DNA from: Neoceratodus forsteri
Lineage: Eukaryota > Chordata > Ceratodontiformes > Ceratodontidae
Length of the DNA stretch: 64,000 bases
Assembly: GCA_016271365.2 (NCBI GenBank)
Contig: CM057459.1
Location: 818,273,001 to 818,337,000 of the forward strand
Reading direction: 5' to 3'
Shown here: one piece after another, positions 10,235-22,700 of the stretch
Layout of the letters: the number at the start of each line of letters is the position of its first letter
Numbering within the stretch: position 1 is the stretch's first letter
Notes under the pieces: model-generated
Told to the model about the DNA's origin: nothing
Seen by the model: only the letters and a program-made list of their open reading frames with translations
The model's database searches: none
Program-made: the position numbers and the translations under genes

Positions 10235-11760
10235 AAGGTACTAAAAGAACTGAGCGCAGTGCTAGCGGCCCATCTGGTGGCACTGTTCAGCATCTCACCA
10301 GAGATGGGGATGGGTTTAGAGGACTGGAGGAGGACTAATGTGGTCCCTCTGCACAAGAGCAGCAGCAAGGAGGATGCTAGCAATTAAAGACCAGTCAATC
10401 TCATATCAGTGGTGAAGTAAATTAATGGAGTGCTGAAGGAGAGACTGATGGAGTACCTGGAGGCAAATAGGCTGCAGGACCACTGGCAGCATGATTTCAC
10501 ATAGGAGCGGTCATGTCACACAAAACTCATAGATTTCTTTGGGTAACTAGGGAGGTGGTTCGGTGGAGGGCAGTAGATGTGGCCTATCTGGAGCTCAGTA
10601 AGGCTTTTGACACTGTGCCACACAGTAGACAGATTAAGAAACTCAGCAACCTGGAGTTGGGGACCAGGGTGGTGAGCTGGGTATCAAACTGGTTGAATGA
10701 TAGTAGGCAGAGGGTGGCTTTAAACTGCACTCACTCGGATGATGACAGTGACCAGTGAAATGCCACAGGAATCAGTACTGGGTCCTGTCCTCTTTAATCT
10801 CTTCATAGTTATATTACAGAGGAACTGAAGGGGAAGGTGTGTTTCTTTGTGGATGACACAAATATCTGCAACAGAGTGTACACCCAGGACGGGGTGGAGA
10901 AAATGCAAAAGGATCTGTGGAAAACTGAAGAGTGGTCTAGGGAGTGGCAACTGGGTTTCAATGCCAAGAAGTATGGAGTCATGTACCTGGGACAGGGAAA
11001 CACAGAGGCTGCGTATAAGATGGAGGGGTGCTTATAGTTACCAAGCAAGAGAGGGACCTTGAGGTAATCATATCCGATCATCTCAAGGTGGCAGGACAGA
11101 GCAAAAAGGCATTAGGTAAGGCTTGCCAGATGCTGAGATGTATATGGAGGGGGGTTTCTAGCAGAACAAGGTGGTGTTGACTCTGTATCACATACTAGGA
11201 AGACCTTTTCTGAAATAATGTGGCAGGTTCTGGAGCTACAGCTCCAGAAGGACATTGACAGGGTGGAAGTGGTCCAGAGGAGGGCTACCAAAGTGGTGTG
11301 GGGCTTGCATGAGAAACCATACAAGTAGAGGCTGTGGGAGCTCAAAATGTACTCTCTGGAAGACAGGGAAGTGAGAGGGAACATGACTGAGACCTATGTG
11401 TACCTCACAGGGGTAACAAAAAGTGCAGGAAAGGAGTCTTTTTTACAGGAGAAGCACCAGAACACAGAGGCATATTATGAAGTTTTAGGGCAGTGGTTTC
11501 TAAGAAATGTGAGGACATACTTCACAGAAAGGGCGGTCAGCATCTGAAATAGCCTGCTAGGAGAGGTGGTGAGAATGAAGACAGCGGAGAGCTTCAAGCA
11601 CACATGGGATGAGCACAATGGCATAAGTAGATGACAGGGAAGAGGGAGGGATGCCTGAGATCAAATAGGGTCCTGGGTGTAGTAACAGTCAGAAAAAGTA
11701 GGGCAGAATAGATGGACTTATTTGTCCTTTACTGCGGACACATTCTTTGTTTCTGTATTC
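10235..11760 (+). mobile_element. CR1 LINE, sense, RT to 3' end
   Basis: 5'-truncated CR1. The plus strand reads VLKELSAVLAAHLVALFSIS, then WRRTNVVPLHKSSSKEDASN, the palm block VDVAYLELSKAFDTVPHSRQ (10570-10630), GSVLGPVLF equivalent with a frame break, CFFVDDTNICNRVYT (10838-10880; FADD box reads FVDD), WQLGFNAKKYGVMYLGQ and a degraded thumb. From about 11150 the C-terminal region follows (VQRRATKVVWGLHEKPYK, SLEDREVRGNMTETYVYLTG) and a 3' UTR ending around TTATTTGTCCTTTACTGC. Numerous stops make it inactive. 11762-12018 downstream holds nothing recognisable. Confidence 0.85.
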
Positions 11761-12018
11761 TATCACGTACTCTGAGGTAGTCTTTGTGTACTGCCCCAAA
11801 TTATAGGGCCCAACAGAAAATAAAACAAGATAAAGTACTCCCTTAGAACCCCTACATAATGTTGGTAGCGTAGAGGTGCTGTATTAGGGTTCCTCCATAT
11901 TTTGCTCCCCTTATCACAAGGCAGTAGGGCAGTGCAATCAACAATAAAAAAAGATAAAGTTTTTGTTTTCCCTTGCTGTACACTCTTGCCTAGAAGCCCC
12001 CCCCCCATGCATAGGGAT

Positions 12019-12588
12019 GGAGGTTTCTAGCAGGAGAAGGAGGTGGTATTGCCTCTGTATCATGCACTAGAACTACCTTACCTGGAGTAATGTAGCCAGT
12101 TCTGGGGGCTGCACCTCCACAAGGACATCGACAGGGTGGAAGTGGTCCAGAGGAGAGCTACCAAAATCGTGCTGGGCTTCATGCATGAACCATACATGGA
12201 GCAATTGTGAGACCACAAAATGTACTCTCTGAAAGACAGGAGAGTGAGAGGCGACATGACTGAGACATGTAAGTACTTCACGGGGGTGAATAAAATGCAG
12301 GAAGGGAATCTATTTCATTGGAGAAACACCAGAACACAGGGGTATGCTATGAATGTTGGTGGGGGGGTATGAGAAATATGAGGAAATACTTCTTCACAGG
12401 AAGGGTGATGGACATCTGGAACAACCTGCTAGAATAGTTGGTGAGAGTGAAGACATCGGGGAGCTTCAAGCGTTCATGGGATAAGCAAAATGGCACAAGT
12501 AGATGACAGAGAGGAGGGAGGTACACCTGAGATCAAATAGGGTCCAAGGTGTAGTAACACTCAGGAAAAATAAGGCAGAAAAGATGGG
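12019..12588 (+). mobile_element. CR1 LINE 3' fragment, close relative of the 11.15-11.69 kb segment
   Basis: Homologous to 11145-11690 almost base by base (GGAGGTTTCTAGCAG start; GACAGGGTGGAAGTGGTCCA; CACCAGAACACAGGGGTATG; AGTAGATGACAG). It covers RT C-terminus and 3' UTR. It either comes from the same CR1 subfamily or from a local duplication. Confidence 0.8.
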
Positions 12589-12735
12589 CATCTCCCCCGG
12601 AAACATGGTGCTGCACTCCCTCCCCCCCACAAACACAGGGGTAGTACTCCATCTCCCCCTCAAACACAGGAACAGCACTCTCTCTACCACCCCAAACATG
12701 GGGCAGTGCTCTCTCCCCCCCAAACACTCCTTATG
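12589..12735. repeat. C-rich minisatellite, about 45-bp unit
   Basis: Three to four degenerate units of the form CTCCCCCCCAAACAYRGG-GCAGTRCTCTCTC between two CR1 pieces. It probably arose by expansion next to a CR1 3' end. Confidence 0.7.
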
Positions 12736-13045
12736 CTCGAGTGCATAGGAGGGATATTGTCAGCAGAAAGAGGAAGGTAGCGTTACCCCTGTATAGATCA
12801 ATGGTGAGGCTCCACCTTGAGTAGTGTGTCCAGTTCTGGAGGCCCCATCTCTTGTAGGACATAGATATGGTGGAGGCAGTACATTGGAGGGCACCCAAAA
12901 TGGTGCAGGACCTGCATCAGAAGCCTTATGAGGAAAGACTCAAGGAATTAAATATGTACTGTCTAGAGGAAAGGAGGGAAAGGGGGGCAAAGAAACATTC
13001 AGATATCTCACAGATATTTGTCTGTAGGTGTAGTGCATTTAGTCC
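12736..13045 (+). mobile_element. CR1 LINE 3' fragment
   Basis: Covers the RT C-terminal region: LHLE-CVQFWRPHLL equivalent, then VHWRAPKMVQDLHQKPYEER and LNMYCLEERRERG. It is less similar to the two preceding CR1 pieces than they are to each other, so it belongs to a different subfamily. 13046-13197 downstream has no recognisable content. Confidence 0.75.
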
Positions 13046-13197
13046 CTAGAAGTGTGGTATGACTGGCATAATGCACACCTCAAAAGCGTCTTATTATACT
13101 TATAAAATGTGTAAACTGAGAAAATTTAAAATAATCTGTTTTGGTTAGAAACATGTATTTTCTTGTGTTTAAAATATCTGGTAAATGTAGCTGGATC

Positions 13198-13740
13198 TAT
13201 GTGATAACAGCAATGAGTGATCGCCGTTAAGGAGATGGCATATTGCCAAAAAAATTTATCTTTGATGTACTCCACGGCGCACAGAAAAACGATGCCGGGG
13301 AGTAAGACTTTTTCATTTTGTGAGGTGGGGCTGTGCCCCTGCACCCCACACTCCCCTACTTAAAGATTCTCAACTCTGGGGTGGTGCATGTCAGGGGTGC
13401 AAACACAAAATAAATGAAAATTCGGCCCAGATGCAACAAAAAGCGCCTGTGCCCAGACCTGAACCCAGCACCATTCCAGCCACAGTCCTGTACCCACCCA
13501 CCAGACCACAGAAGCAGCTTGGCAGCTCACCATGGTGCCACCCCCTACAACCCCTCTGTCCCCTCTCCCCTGACGCTTGGGTGTTCGTCCCCCCATGTGC
13601 GTAGGCATGTAGCGACAGGATGTCGCTATATTGCGCACCCTCCCATCCAGTCTGCAACCTTCCCCAGTCACCCTGATGACAGGTGTCATGATTGAGTCAC
13701 CCTTTCTGTAGGCACCCAATCACAGTTGCCAAAGTCATGG
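13198..13740 (+). mobile_element. Dispersed repeat, copy A (relative of 57.7-58.3 kb)
   Basis: Starts at TGTGATAAC and shares ordered blocks with the copy at 57743-58304: TTTTTCATTTT/TTTTCTATTTT, GTGGGGCTGTGCCCCTGCACCC, TAAAGATTCTCAACTC, GTGCATGTCAGGGGTGCAAA, CACCATTCCAGCC, ATGTCGCTATATT and TGATTGAGT near the end. The GC-rich body produces chance ORFs up to 119 codons on either strand, but none is conserved between copies. Probably a non-autonomous DNA transposon. Confidence 0.65.
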
Positions 13741-13749
13741 GATACCAAT

Positions 13750-14609
13750 GTGGCCCCCTAGCTGTAGAGGATCTGTCTCTTCATACATTCAGTGGATAGA
13801 ATATTTGTTTATCATAGAGTGCAGGAATTCAATCTTCTGCAGAATTCTACTTGCTTAATTTTAAACACTCTCACCACAAACACCCACAACAGAAAGTGTC
13901 AGTAAAGCCAGGGATTCTATTTTACCTGAAGCAAGGCAAGCAATAAGTATTTTCCTGGTAGGCAGGTATGGACTTGGGGGGGGGGGCATGTTCTGAAAAG
14001 CAGCTAAAAAAATAAAACTGTTGGTAGTACTTCGTTTTTACAGCTGCAGTGGATGGATCCTTGCAGACGTTTTGCTATTTCAGTAGAAAAGGGGAGCCCT
14101 CCAGTTTCTGAATGGACTAGATAATATTGGAGGTTTTATGTTATCAGTATGCTAACTAATTGTAGCAGTCTGCTGAGGAGAGTTTCAAAGCACTATTTTG
14201 TATGCTAATCTTCAATGTGGGAAGACTTATCTTTGAAGAAAGTTTCATAGCTCATAAACATGTCAAGTCACTCAGGTTTTCCTAGCATAAAGGGTAATTG
14301 ACAGTGAGGAAGGAGGTTTCAGATTTCACATGCTATGTTGAAAGGCCTCAGAGAGGCCAGACAAAAACTGAAGCATAAATGAGAAATCAGACCAGAGACC
14401 TACTTTCACATGAAGTGCATAGTTTTATTTTTCATCAGCCAATATTCTTTATTCCAAACAATGCAACATTTCAAGATCATAAAAGCATCTTCATAAGGAA
14501 ATTGGCTGAAATTCACATAATAATCATAAAATTAATATGCTGTGTTTCACTGCTAACATACCTCACAAAATAACCCATATAATATTTTTTTGTATTTTTC
14601 CTTTGGTAA
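13750..14609. other. No gene recognised
   Basis: AT-rich sequence with a poly-G run at about 13977-13987. Nothing else noted. Confidence 0.5.
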
Positions 14610-14795
14610 CTGGATAAGGCCCTCTAAGTAGAAGTGCTTGTTTTCAAGGGCAACCTGGGAGCACTGGGATGGTTAAGAGACTTGCTCATAGTCACACAGT
14701 ATGCAAGTGGAGGTCGTGGAAATCAAACCCAGGTCTGCGGGATATACCAAGCTCTTTCATAGCTCATAAACCTCTAGGCTATACTGCCAGCTTCA
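14610..14795 (+). mobile_element. CORE-SINE (MIR-like), copy 1
   Basis: Contains the conserved core resembling GTTAAGAGACTTGCTCATAG followed by TCACACAGTATGCAAGTGG and AACCCAGGTCTGC, ending in a CTAGGCTATACTGCC block. This is the central domain typical of MIR/CORE-SINEs. A second copy lies at 47680-47860. Confidence 0.75.
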
Positions 14796-15484
14796 ATTGT
14801 AACATGAAGTTGAATAGTTTCCACATCATCTTAACAGTTCCACAATGTATGCACTTCTTTATCTACTTTCTTTAAACTTATTTTCAACAGATATGTGTGC
14901 AGTAACATATATTAAATGATGCTCCTAAATATCAATATTGACACTGCAAAATCACTAAAATATATTATTAAAACTTGTTAATGGCCACACAATTGTTTAC
15001 AAAACAAGTTCATTTTTAAATACTATATCAAAACCTGCACCAGACACAAATACAAATAATTACCTGACCCAGGTTTGCTAGGAAGTCACTATGTTGCATG
15101 CTATATGCTATCACAAAAGAAAAACATGTAGTTCATTATGGAGCCACGACTGGTTGTCAACAAAATCTTTGCTGAATGACCAAACAGCGAACCCATCAAG
15201 TCGGCCACATTTCACAGTCAGCAGACAGGTTCCTATGGGGCAACATGTTTTTATTGGGAGGCTTCACCCCCCCTCATGCAGAGCTGCATCCCCCCACTAA
15301 ATATAATCAACTACGAGTCAGAGCTGATCAGGGTAGGGGTACAAGACCCCCAAAAGACAGTGCCGGGTTCCTGCACCGACACTACAATGACCTGGCACTG
15401 AAGTTGCTGTAGTGTCGGTCTCTGTAGATGTGTCGCTGTCGGGTGGGTATATGGTTCATAATAACACTCTTTAAAAATGAAAGA
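14796..15484. other. No gene; one small hairpin
   Basis: AT-rich, non-coding. At about 15374-15420 an inverted repeat pairs ACCGACACTACA with TGTAGTGTCGGT around a 21-bp loop. It may be the remnant of a palindromic element. Confidence 0.5.
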
Positions 15485-16605
15485 AAAAATTTTACCTAAT
15501 TCATTTCACTCCTTCTTAATTTCTGTGACCATTTTAGCCCCAACCTCCCCCTCTGGTTGGCTATTCCAGGCATCCACCACCCCCTCTGTGAAAAATATTT
15601 TCTCATGTTTCCCCTGAGCCTTTCCCCTTCTAACTTCAATTTGTGTCCCCGTGACATGGAGCATCTCTTACTTTGAAAGATGCTTCCTTCCTGTACTCTG
15701 TTTATACTGGTGATGTATTTGTATGTTTTAGTCATGTTCCCTTCTCCCTTCCTCCAGGGAATACATTTATAACTCCTTTAGTCTTTCCTCATAGGTCTTA
15801 TCCTGCAGGCCCTTCATCATTTTAGCTGCCCCACACTGCACTGCTGCCACCCTGTCTATGTTCTTTCTCAGATGGAGCCTCCAGAACTGGATGCAGTATT
15901 CCAGGTGCGGTCTCTCATGAGGGTCTTATACAGGGGCAAGATGGCCTCCCTCTTTATATTCCTGTTACCCCTACCTATGCATCCAAGCATATGGATAAGT
16001 TTGCAGCAGCTGCCTTAATGCATTGCCTAGTTTCTCTAAGGTCCTCCGAGATGATAATTCCCAGGTCCCTTTCCAGCTTTGTGACTGTCAGTACCTCTCC
16101 ACCTAGTTCATACTTTGTCCATGGGTTCTTGTGCCATACATACATGATCCTGCACTTCATTGTATTGAATCCAAGCTGCCATTCTTCAGACAATTTCTCC
16201 AGTTTTTTAAAGTCTTCGCTCATTCTTTCAACACCCCCTGGCATGTCCACCCTTTGCACACCCTTATATTATCTGCAAAAAGGCATACTTTCCCCTCCAG
16301 TCCCTCTGCAATATCCCCAATTAAGGCATTGAAGGGGACTGTCTCCAACACTGACCCATGCAGCACCCTGCTCGTCACCTCTCCCTGTCCAGAGTACTCC
16401 TTGTTTACCACAACCCTCTGACTCCTACCATTCAGCTAGTTCTCCACCCACAGAAATATTTTAGGATCTACCCCTAGGCTGTGTAGGCTGTTCAGTTTGC
16501 TAATCAGCCTTCTATGGGGGGACAGTGTCGAAGGACTTTCTGAAGTCCAGATAGGCCACATCCACTGCATCTTCCTGGTCCACTACCTTTGTTACCCAGT
16601 CATGC
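15485..16605 (-). mobile_element. CR1 LINE, antisense, RT C-terminus to 3' end
   Basis: The minus strand encodes a degraded palm region, then VLHGSVLETVPFNALIGDI (16330-16385), KVCLFADNIRVCKG (catalytic FADD reads FADN, second Asp changed), WQLGFNTMKCRIMYVWHKNP and LERDLGIIISEDLRETRQC. The C-terminal block and 3' UTR follow to about 15485. The usual AACATAGAAACATAG terminal motif is not obvious, so the extreme 3' end may be lost. Confidence 0.8.
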
Positions 16606-16737
16606 AATACATTAGTACAATGAGTTAGTGCAAAACACAGTGCTTATCCTAAATACAGTAAAGCTTAGGATTAGATGTATGAGTAAATGAATGGCATGTA
16701 AGGCAGTGTATGTGTGTTAGTGTGAGTGTGGTAATGC

Positions 16738-18060
16738 TCTGTGTGTAGACAGTGCACTGCTATGTTATACTGCAATATACAGTGACCCCTCGCTATAGCG
16801 AACCCCGCTATAGAGAAAACATGGTTATTACGCATGCGACTGTGTCTCCCAATATTATTAGCTGTTAGGAAGGGAGCACAGTTTTCAACATTTGTCTGTA
16901 AACCAAGTCTTCCCATCTTATCCACCTTTCCATCCCTCCACCCTCTTCTTTTTTTGTGTAATAAATTAATACAGTATAGGAAAGTCCAATAAATGTAAAA
17001 GAAATAAATGAGTAAATAAACTGTACTGTTGATCCAAAACAGATAGAAGCTGACAGAGCTTTGTGACCTGCTATCAGTTTTGTGCAGCACTTGCAGGACA
17101 GTCTACCAACACTGTGATAGTTTGCCTGTACAGCCTGATAATGTTCCACAAAATGACATGGATGAGGATGTGAAAGATGGAGCTATAGACTCAGAATGGG
17201 GAGTTGATGGAATCCCAGCGCTGCTGTACAGAGAGCTGCTGTCAGAAGTTCACGAGTCACGACCTGCTGTCAGTTTCACACAGTCTGCCAACACAGTGAT
17301 TTCAAAATGTAGACGGCAATAAAAGATCTGAACAGTCAAGAGTGGGGGTCGAGAGGAGCTGAAGAAGACAGCAAACATTGGAGACACTCTGAAGCAGTCA
17401 TGCAGTAACGTATAACACAGTACAGTTATTCTTCATTTCTGTGTGGCATAGATTGTGTGTTTCCTTAATAACATTGACACTAGCATAGCCAATTTGAGCA
17501 GAGCAGAATAGGGAAATAGAATCTTGTGTAAAGCTTACTGGCCGCAATTACTGTAGGTAGTGTTCTGCTTGTTTTGGGATTTTTTAGCATCCCTCGCTAT
17601 AATGAAAAAGGCACTATAAAAAATGCTGTCTGTCACTCCCAAACTATTCATTATAGTGAGGGGTTACTGTATACACATATATGTGTATAAATATAAGTCA
17701 AAGTGTGTGTATCACAACAATTAGAAATTGCAGTTAGGTAGCTCAGTGGTTAGTGCAAAAATTGTTATTCTATATTCCCCACTATCTAGATCAGTTTCAA
17801 CCTTATGCAAGTCATTGCTGATTTAAATGAGGTTCCTAGTGGCAACCCCCACCCTCCGATGTCCCTCAGAGCCTGGAAAGAAGAAAATAGTTCCTTAATG
17901 TCATTTTTCATCTGTACAAATGTGTGTAGACATTGCACTGCTGTGTTGCACTGGAATAGATATGCACATATGTGTATATGTATTAGTCAGGGTGTGTGTC
18001 ACAACAATTAGAAGGTGCAGTTTGGTGGCTCAGTGGTTAGTGCAAAAATTGCCAGTTTCA
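16738..18060 (+). repeat. Tandem duplication, one unit carrying Tigger
   Basis: The left unit is 16738-16778 plus 17670-17767 (TGTGTAGACAGTGCACTGCT ... ACAACAATTAGAAATTGCAG ... GGTAGCTCAGTGGTTAGTGC). The right unit is 17918-18050 (TGTGTAGACATTGCACTGCT ... ACAACAATTAGAAGGTGCAG ... TGGTGGCTCAGTGGTTAGTG). The GGTAGCTCAGTGGTTAG block resembles a tRNA A-box region, so the unit may contain a SINE head. The left unit is interrupted by Tigger and the right unit is the empty site. Confidence 0.75.
16779..17669. mobile_element. Tigger (pogo-type Tc1/mariner) deletion derivative
   Basis: The 891-bp element starts CAGTGACCCCTCGCTATAGC and ends with the inverse, ATTATAGTGAGGGGTTACTG. It is flanked by TA on both sides, the Tc1/mariner target duplication. 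Sub-terminal repeats CTCGCTATAATGAAAAAG occur near the right end. Inside, an 80-codon open frame (17080-17322, plus strand) with an acidic run (DMDEDVKDGAIDSEWG) may be the C-terminal remnant of a pogo-type transposase. No DDE catalytic domain is present, so the copy is non-autonomous. Confidence 0.88.
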
Positions 18061-18370
18061 CTGCCCACAGTACCAATATTCTGCAGCCATATTGCCTCTT
18101 GTTAGAACATGTTTAAAACTGGTATACATGTGTAAGGAGAGGAGTATTAATGAAGAAAATATTTAATCAATTTGTTTGTTCCTTTTACTCTGAGGACGTG
18201 TTAGTGAATAGATTTTTTTTCATTTTTCAGAGAATAAAGGTGGCGACCTTGCTTGTAACGGGAATCAGGGAGACATTGACATTGTTAGTGTGATTTGTTC
18301 TAATTGCCAGCACTTGTTTTTCACCTGTGCTTATGCTGTCTCAGTGCATAGCTCTTACCAATCAGGGCAC

Positions 18371-18731
18371 GGTAGGCTTAATTTTCAAAACGTGGAGTAG
18401 GTCTTTTGTCAAGCCCTGCAATACATCACTTAGGTTCTGGCAGTGTGCTGAAACTTTTTACTGCAACTGCACCTGATTCTCAAATCTCAGGCACAATTGC
18501 AACAGTTTCCACATATTAAGGCTGCTTGCTCCAAATATGTGGCGCAAGCTCCATAAAAACAGACCTGGGAATGCTACAATCTAGACCAGAAAAATGCGGT
18601 CTAACTTAAGGTCCCTGGATCACGGGATTGAAAATCCCAATTGCTGACTGGGTGATTGCCGTAAGCTCTGTGTGCCATGTCTTTGGTACACCTGGGACTT
18701 GCAGCAATTGGAGGCTTTGAAAATCAATCCT
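18371..18731. mobile_element. Probable Harbinger-like MITE
   Basis: Terminal inverted repeats: left GGCTTAATTTTCAAAACG, right TTTGAAAATCAATCC. TA-containing flanks (GTA | ... | TAG) are compatible with the 3-bp TWA-type duplication of PIF/Harbinger, but the match is not perfect. About 360 bp, non-coding. 18061-18370 before and 18732-19114 after hold nothing recognised. Confidence 0.5.
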
Positions 18732-19114
18732 AGTGTTTCCAACTAATTTACTGTATACTTGTACTTAACCCTTTCAGCTTTCTTTAAACTTCCTAAGTCT
18801 CTCTTAAAGACTTATTGGGGCCAAAACAGGCAAAAAGGAAAATAATACAAATTTTGAGGGATAGTCAGTTGTAGCATTTTTTTTATTTCTGAAGTATCCT
18901 TTTTCCGTTTGCTCTTTAGAAAGACTTCTATGTGATAATATTGTGCTGGATGTGTGGAACAGCTCTTAGTTGGGCAGCTGACATATCTATCTCTACCCCC
19001 CCCCACTACATCATCAGCATTGTGATTTCACAGAAAGTGGCATCACAGATGATTGACCAGGCATCCACTAAGTGGTTGTTCCTAAGCAGCAGTGATGCCA
19101 CAGTAATTGAGGTC

Positions 19115-19379
19115 ACAATGCTATTGTCAGTAGCTCAGCAGCTAGCACACTCACCTCTGAGGCCAGGATATCAGATGGCTGAGGGTTCTAGCCCCACACC
19201 AAGCACTTAGGTTAATACCCCAATACTGACACTGCAGTGCAGTGTGAGGGGGGTGCTGCACTCCTGAGGTGCCATCTTTCAGATGAGACTTTAAACCAAG
19301 GTCCCATCTGCCTGCTCTGGTGGTAGTTCAGGTGGATATTAAAGATCCCATGGCACTTCTCGAAAAGAGTAGGGGAATT
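19115..19379 (+). mobile_element. tRNA-derived SINE, 5' segment (split)
   Basis: The head has an A-box-like GTAGCTCAGCAG and a B-box-like GGTTCTAGCCCC (about 19130-19195). The body includes GAGGTGCCATCTTTCAGATG and GATATTAAAGATCCCATGGC. The 3' part, beginning at TAGGGGAATTT, is found again at 26648, showing that a 7.27-kb insertion split the SINE. The body resembles SINEs known from sharks and other vertebrates (HE1/V-SINE-like); that family name is from memory of the consensus and is uncertain. Confidence 0.75.
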
Positions 19380-19545
19380 TTTTTATTTGAAAAACAAAAC
19401 AAATATACATAAACAAAATGCATTAATTCATACTTAATCATAAAGGAATTATACATAAGAAAAATAACAAATCATACAAAGGAAAAACAACAAAAGGTAT
19501 TACTTCATACCAAACATATCTAACATAACTAGAAATCTTACCCCA

Positions 19546-19606
<61 letters not shown>
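19546..19606. repeat. (TG)n(TA)n microsatellite
   Basis: About 7 TG followed by 23 TA dinucleotides, inside the 3' UTR of the Tx1-like LINE. Confidence 0.95.
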
Positions 19607-19608
<2 letters not shown>

Positions 19609-19794
19609 GATTCAACAAAAAAAATAACATGTCTAAAGAAAGCATAAAATCCTAAAAATCTGTACATTCTATACATCTATTGTTATTCGTACTGAACTTT
19701 TGGGGTTTCCTGTCTGAGCAATACTGGAGGTATGAAATAATTATCTATATTGAACAATTTCCCATATCCTGAAGGACAACCTTCCCCTGCTATC

Positions 19795-22700
19795 CTATAA
19801 TGTAATTCTCCTCCACAGTACATCTGCTTGGGCTTTAGTCAATTTCCTGTAATCTGAATCTTTAACCAATTTTAAGGTAGTTTCAATCATTATTGCCAGT
19901 GAGAGTACTGTAGTATTTAATTGCTGCAACACAAATTGGCACTTTGCTTGCCATAGATAAAACTTGATACATACAAAAATGACATTTAAAGTACTACAGT
20001 GATATAATTGTAAATGCCCATCATAGTTCCCCAAAATGAGTGCCTCATAAGTCATTTGGGTAAGAATTGTCCAGTGTCATCTAGCTGCCAACCCCTGAAT
20101 TAAAATCTGTGTATCCGGACATTGCAGAAAAAATGACTTTGTGTTCTACCTGCAAACACCCACCCCATGGGCAATACATTTCCTCCAAACACCTTATGCT
20201 TCATATTTCCCCTGAGTCCTAACCTACCATGGCAACTAAGCCATAACACATCCCAGGTTTTAAGTGGAACCCTTTTATCTTGCAACAACAGCAAAACTTT
20301 TGTTTGTTTGGAAGGTAAACAGTTGGGGACTTCTACCCTTTGCACTTGATGAATAGTCATAGCTTGATAATAGAGTTGATTTCTATGTGAGTTCTGAATC
20401 ATCAATTTACTAATTCTCCATTATCGAATTTTCCTTAATGAAGCTTTGGCATATTCAGGAAACTGTGTTGTAGTATAGAGTTTTAGAGCCAAATCCTGCC
20501 ACCCACTGCAGTATGTTCTAAACAGCATTTGGGTCCACTCTCCTCCCATAACAATTTAAGCATAGAAAACCAAAAAAATGAGTGAAAAAAAACTAGTGGG
20601 TTCACCAATCAATCAATCAAACTTTATTTAACCAGGCATAACACCATTGACCAAGCTCATTTTCAAAGTGGTCCTGGACATAATAAAATAAATCACAAGC
20701 AGGTACAAGGTAGGAAATCAACGCTGTACATTCGAGGAGTTAACACAGGCTGATACAGAGTGGGATAACACAATTAAGTGCTGAATATAGCACACTAAAC
20801 AAACATGCAAAATAAATTCAAACTTAGGATGGTTCGATCCCGGACACTCAGTAGGATATGTAGCCCAGTGGGTATTCTAGTATAAGACTTGGGAGGAGAA
20901 GAGGGGAGGAGGGCGAGGTATAGGGGACAAGGGGGTTAAGGTGAGGCTGGTGGGGGGAGTTGAGAAAAGAGGCTGCAAAATGTGGAGGGCCCCATTACTA
21001 GGGAAGGTGGGAGTCATGCATTTCTTAAGGGTCACAAGATTCTTATGGGTCACCAAGAGATTAAGGGTGCACTGGTCACATATAACAGTTGCAGGATTCC
21101 TTTAGGAACCCTGCTATCAGTGCTTTGAACGTGAAAGGACCAGAGAGCATTAAGAGCTTTAGAGATCTTTGTATAGTATTCCATATGGAAGGAAGGGAGA
21201 AATTAATTGCAGCCGAGCCATGAAATGATCTTACTCTGGGTATATCGAAGCAGATTAAGGAGAAGCGTCTCAAGCCATATAACCCCTTGGCACACTCAAA
21301 AAGCTTGAGATGTATGCTGGTAGGTTATCAGTCAGAGCCCTGTAGAACCAGAGGAAGGCATTTATTTTCCTCCTTGTAGTAAGTGAGACCATCCCATCTC
21401 TTGGTACAGTAGGCAATGATGGGTGTGAAATGTCAGATTAAGGATGAACCTCAAGGCCCAGTGATAAAGAGTGTCATGTTTACAAAGCACTGAAGAAGGG
21501 CAGTTGCTGTTGAGAAAGTCAGTGTAATCCAGTAAAGGCAGGAATGTAATGTAGATTGCAATAATCTCTTTCTGGCTTCCTTGGTGAGTAGATGCTTAAT
21601 GCGGTAGAATATGCCTAAATGTTGTCTTAGCTTTTTGAGAGCTTGTTCAGGTGACACAGAAAGTTAAGCTTATTGTCCAGATAGAATCCTAGGTATTTAA
21701 AGGTATCAACAGTTTCCAGGGTTTCACCCAATAAAGTTATAATCTTATGGCTGCATGTTGGTCCTGGGGCAGGGTTACCTAAACCACCGGCTTTTATTGG
21801 TAGATAAGTATAATTCCTTTTAACTGGGTTAAGCCGATTACCCCACAGCATTTGAAAAAAAACAACTAAACAACCGCATATCATAACAAACAGGTAGTGG
21901 GTAGATAAAGCTTAAAAAAGATAGGAAGCAAAAATGTCTTAATAATTTGCACCCTTTTTTGTTTGAAAATTTCCACGTCTTCCATACTTGAACTTTACTT
22001 TCACATATTGTTATTGTAATTTCTTTTCCCAATTTATCTGCTGCAGATTACCTTCCTCAAAATACAGACCCAGTACCACTACCATCTGTGGAACTATTGG
22101 AAGTCCCAAAGATTCCAAAGCTGGACCCTCATCCGTAGGGGCTCCAGTTTTTTAAATCTGACTCTTATCAAGGTTAATCTGGGCCCCTGACCAGCTAGAA
22201 TATTTGTCAATCAGTTTAAAATCTGTTTCCCTTCTGTAATGGACTGCATAAAAAAAATCACATGTCGTCTGCCTATGCTTCCACCTTTTGTGGCTCTAAA
22301 CCACACTCTAGACTGAGGCCTTTAAAATATGTATTCATTAAAATAAGACAGACTAAGAGATGTAACGCATATGTATACAACAAAGGGCTTACTGGACAGC
22401 CCTGTCAAACCCTAATTTTCATATCCTCTGAATCTCCCATCAGGCCATTAAAATATAGAATAATGTTAGCAGTACTGTAGAAATATTCTAACCAAAACAA
22501 CATATTACCTTTAATACCATAATATTGTAGGATTTGAAACAAATACTCATGACAGACCTTGTCAAAAGCCTTTGCCTGATCCAAGGCCATCAAATATCTG
22601 TTCACCCTATCAGTCCTACCATACTGAAAAACATCTCTAAGAAATGCCAAATTTGCATTAATATTTCTACCTGGAATTAAGCAGGTTTGACTTGAGTGAA

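Noticed and set aside
13360..13719. 119-codon minus-strand ORF in repeat copy A
   Set aside because: The equivalent frame in copy B (57.7-58.3 kb) is not conserved, so it is chance in GC-rich repeat sequence.
17740..17767. tRNA gene from GGTAGCTCAGTGGTTAG
   Set aside because: Only an A-box-like half is present; no cloverleaf partner or B-box at the right distance. More likely a SINE head.
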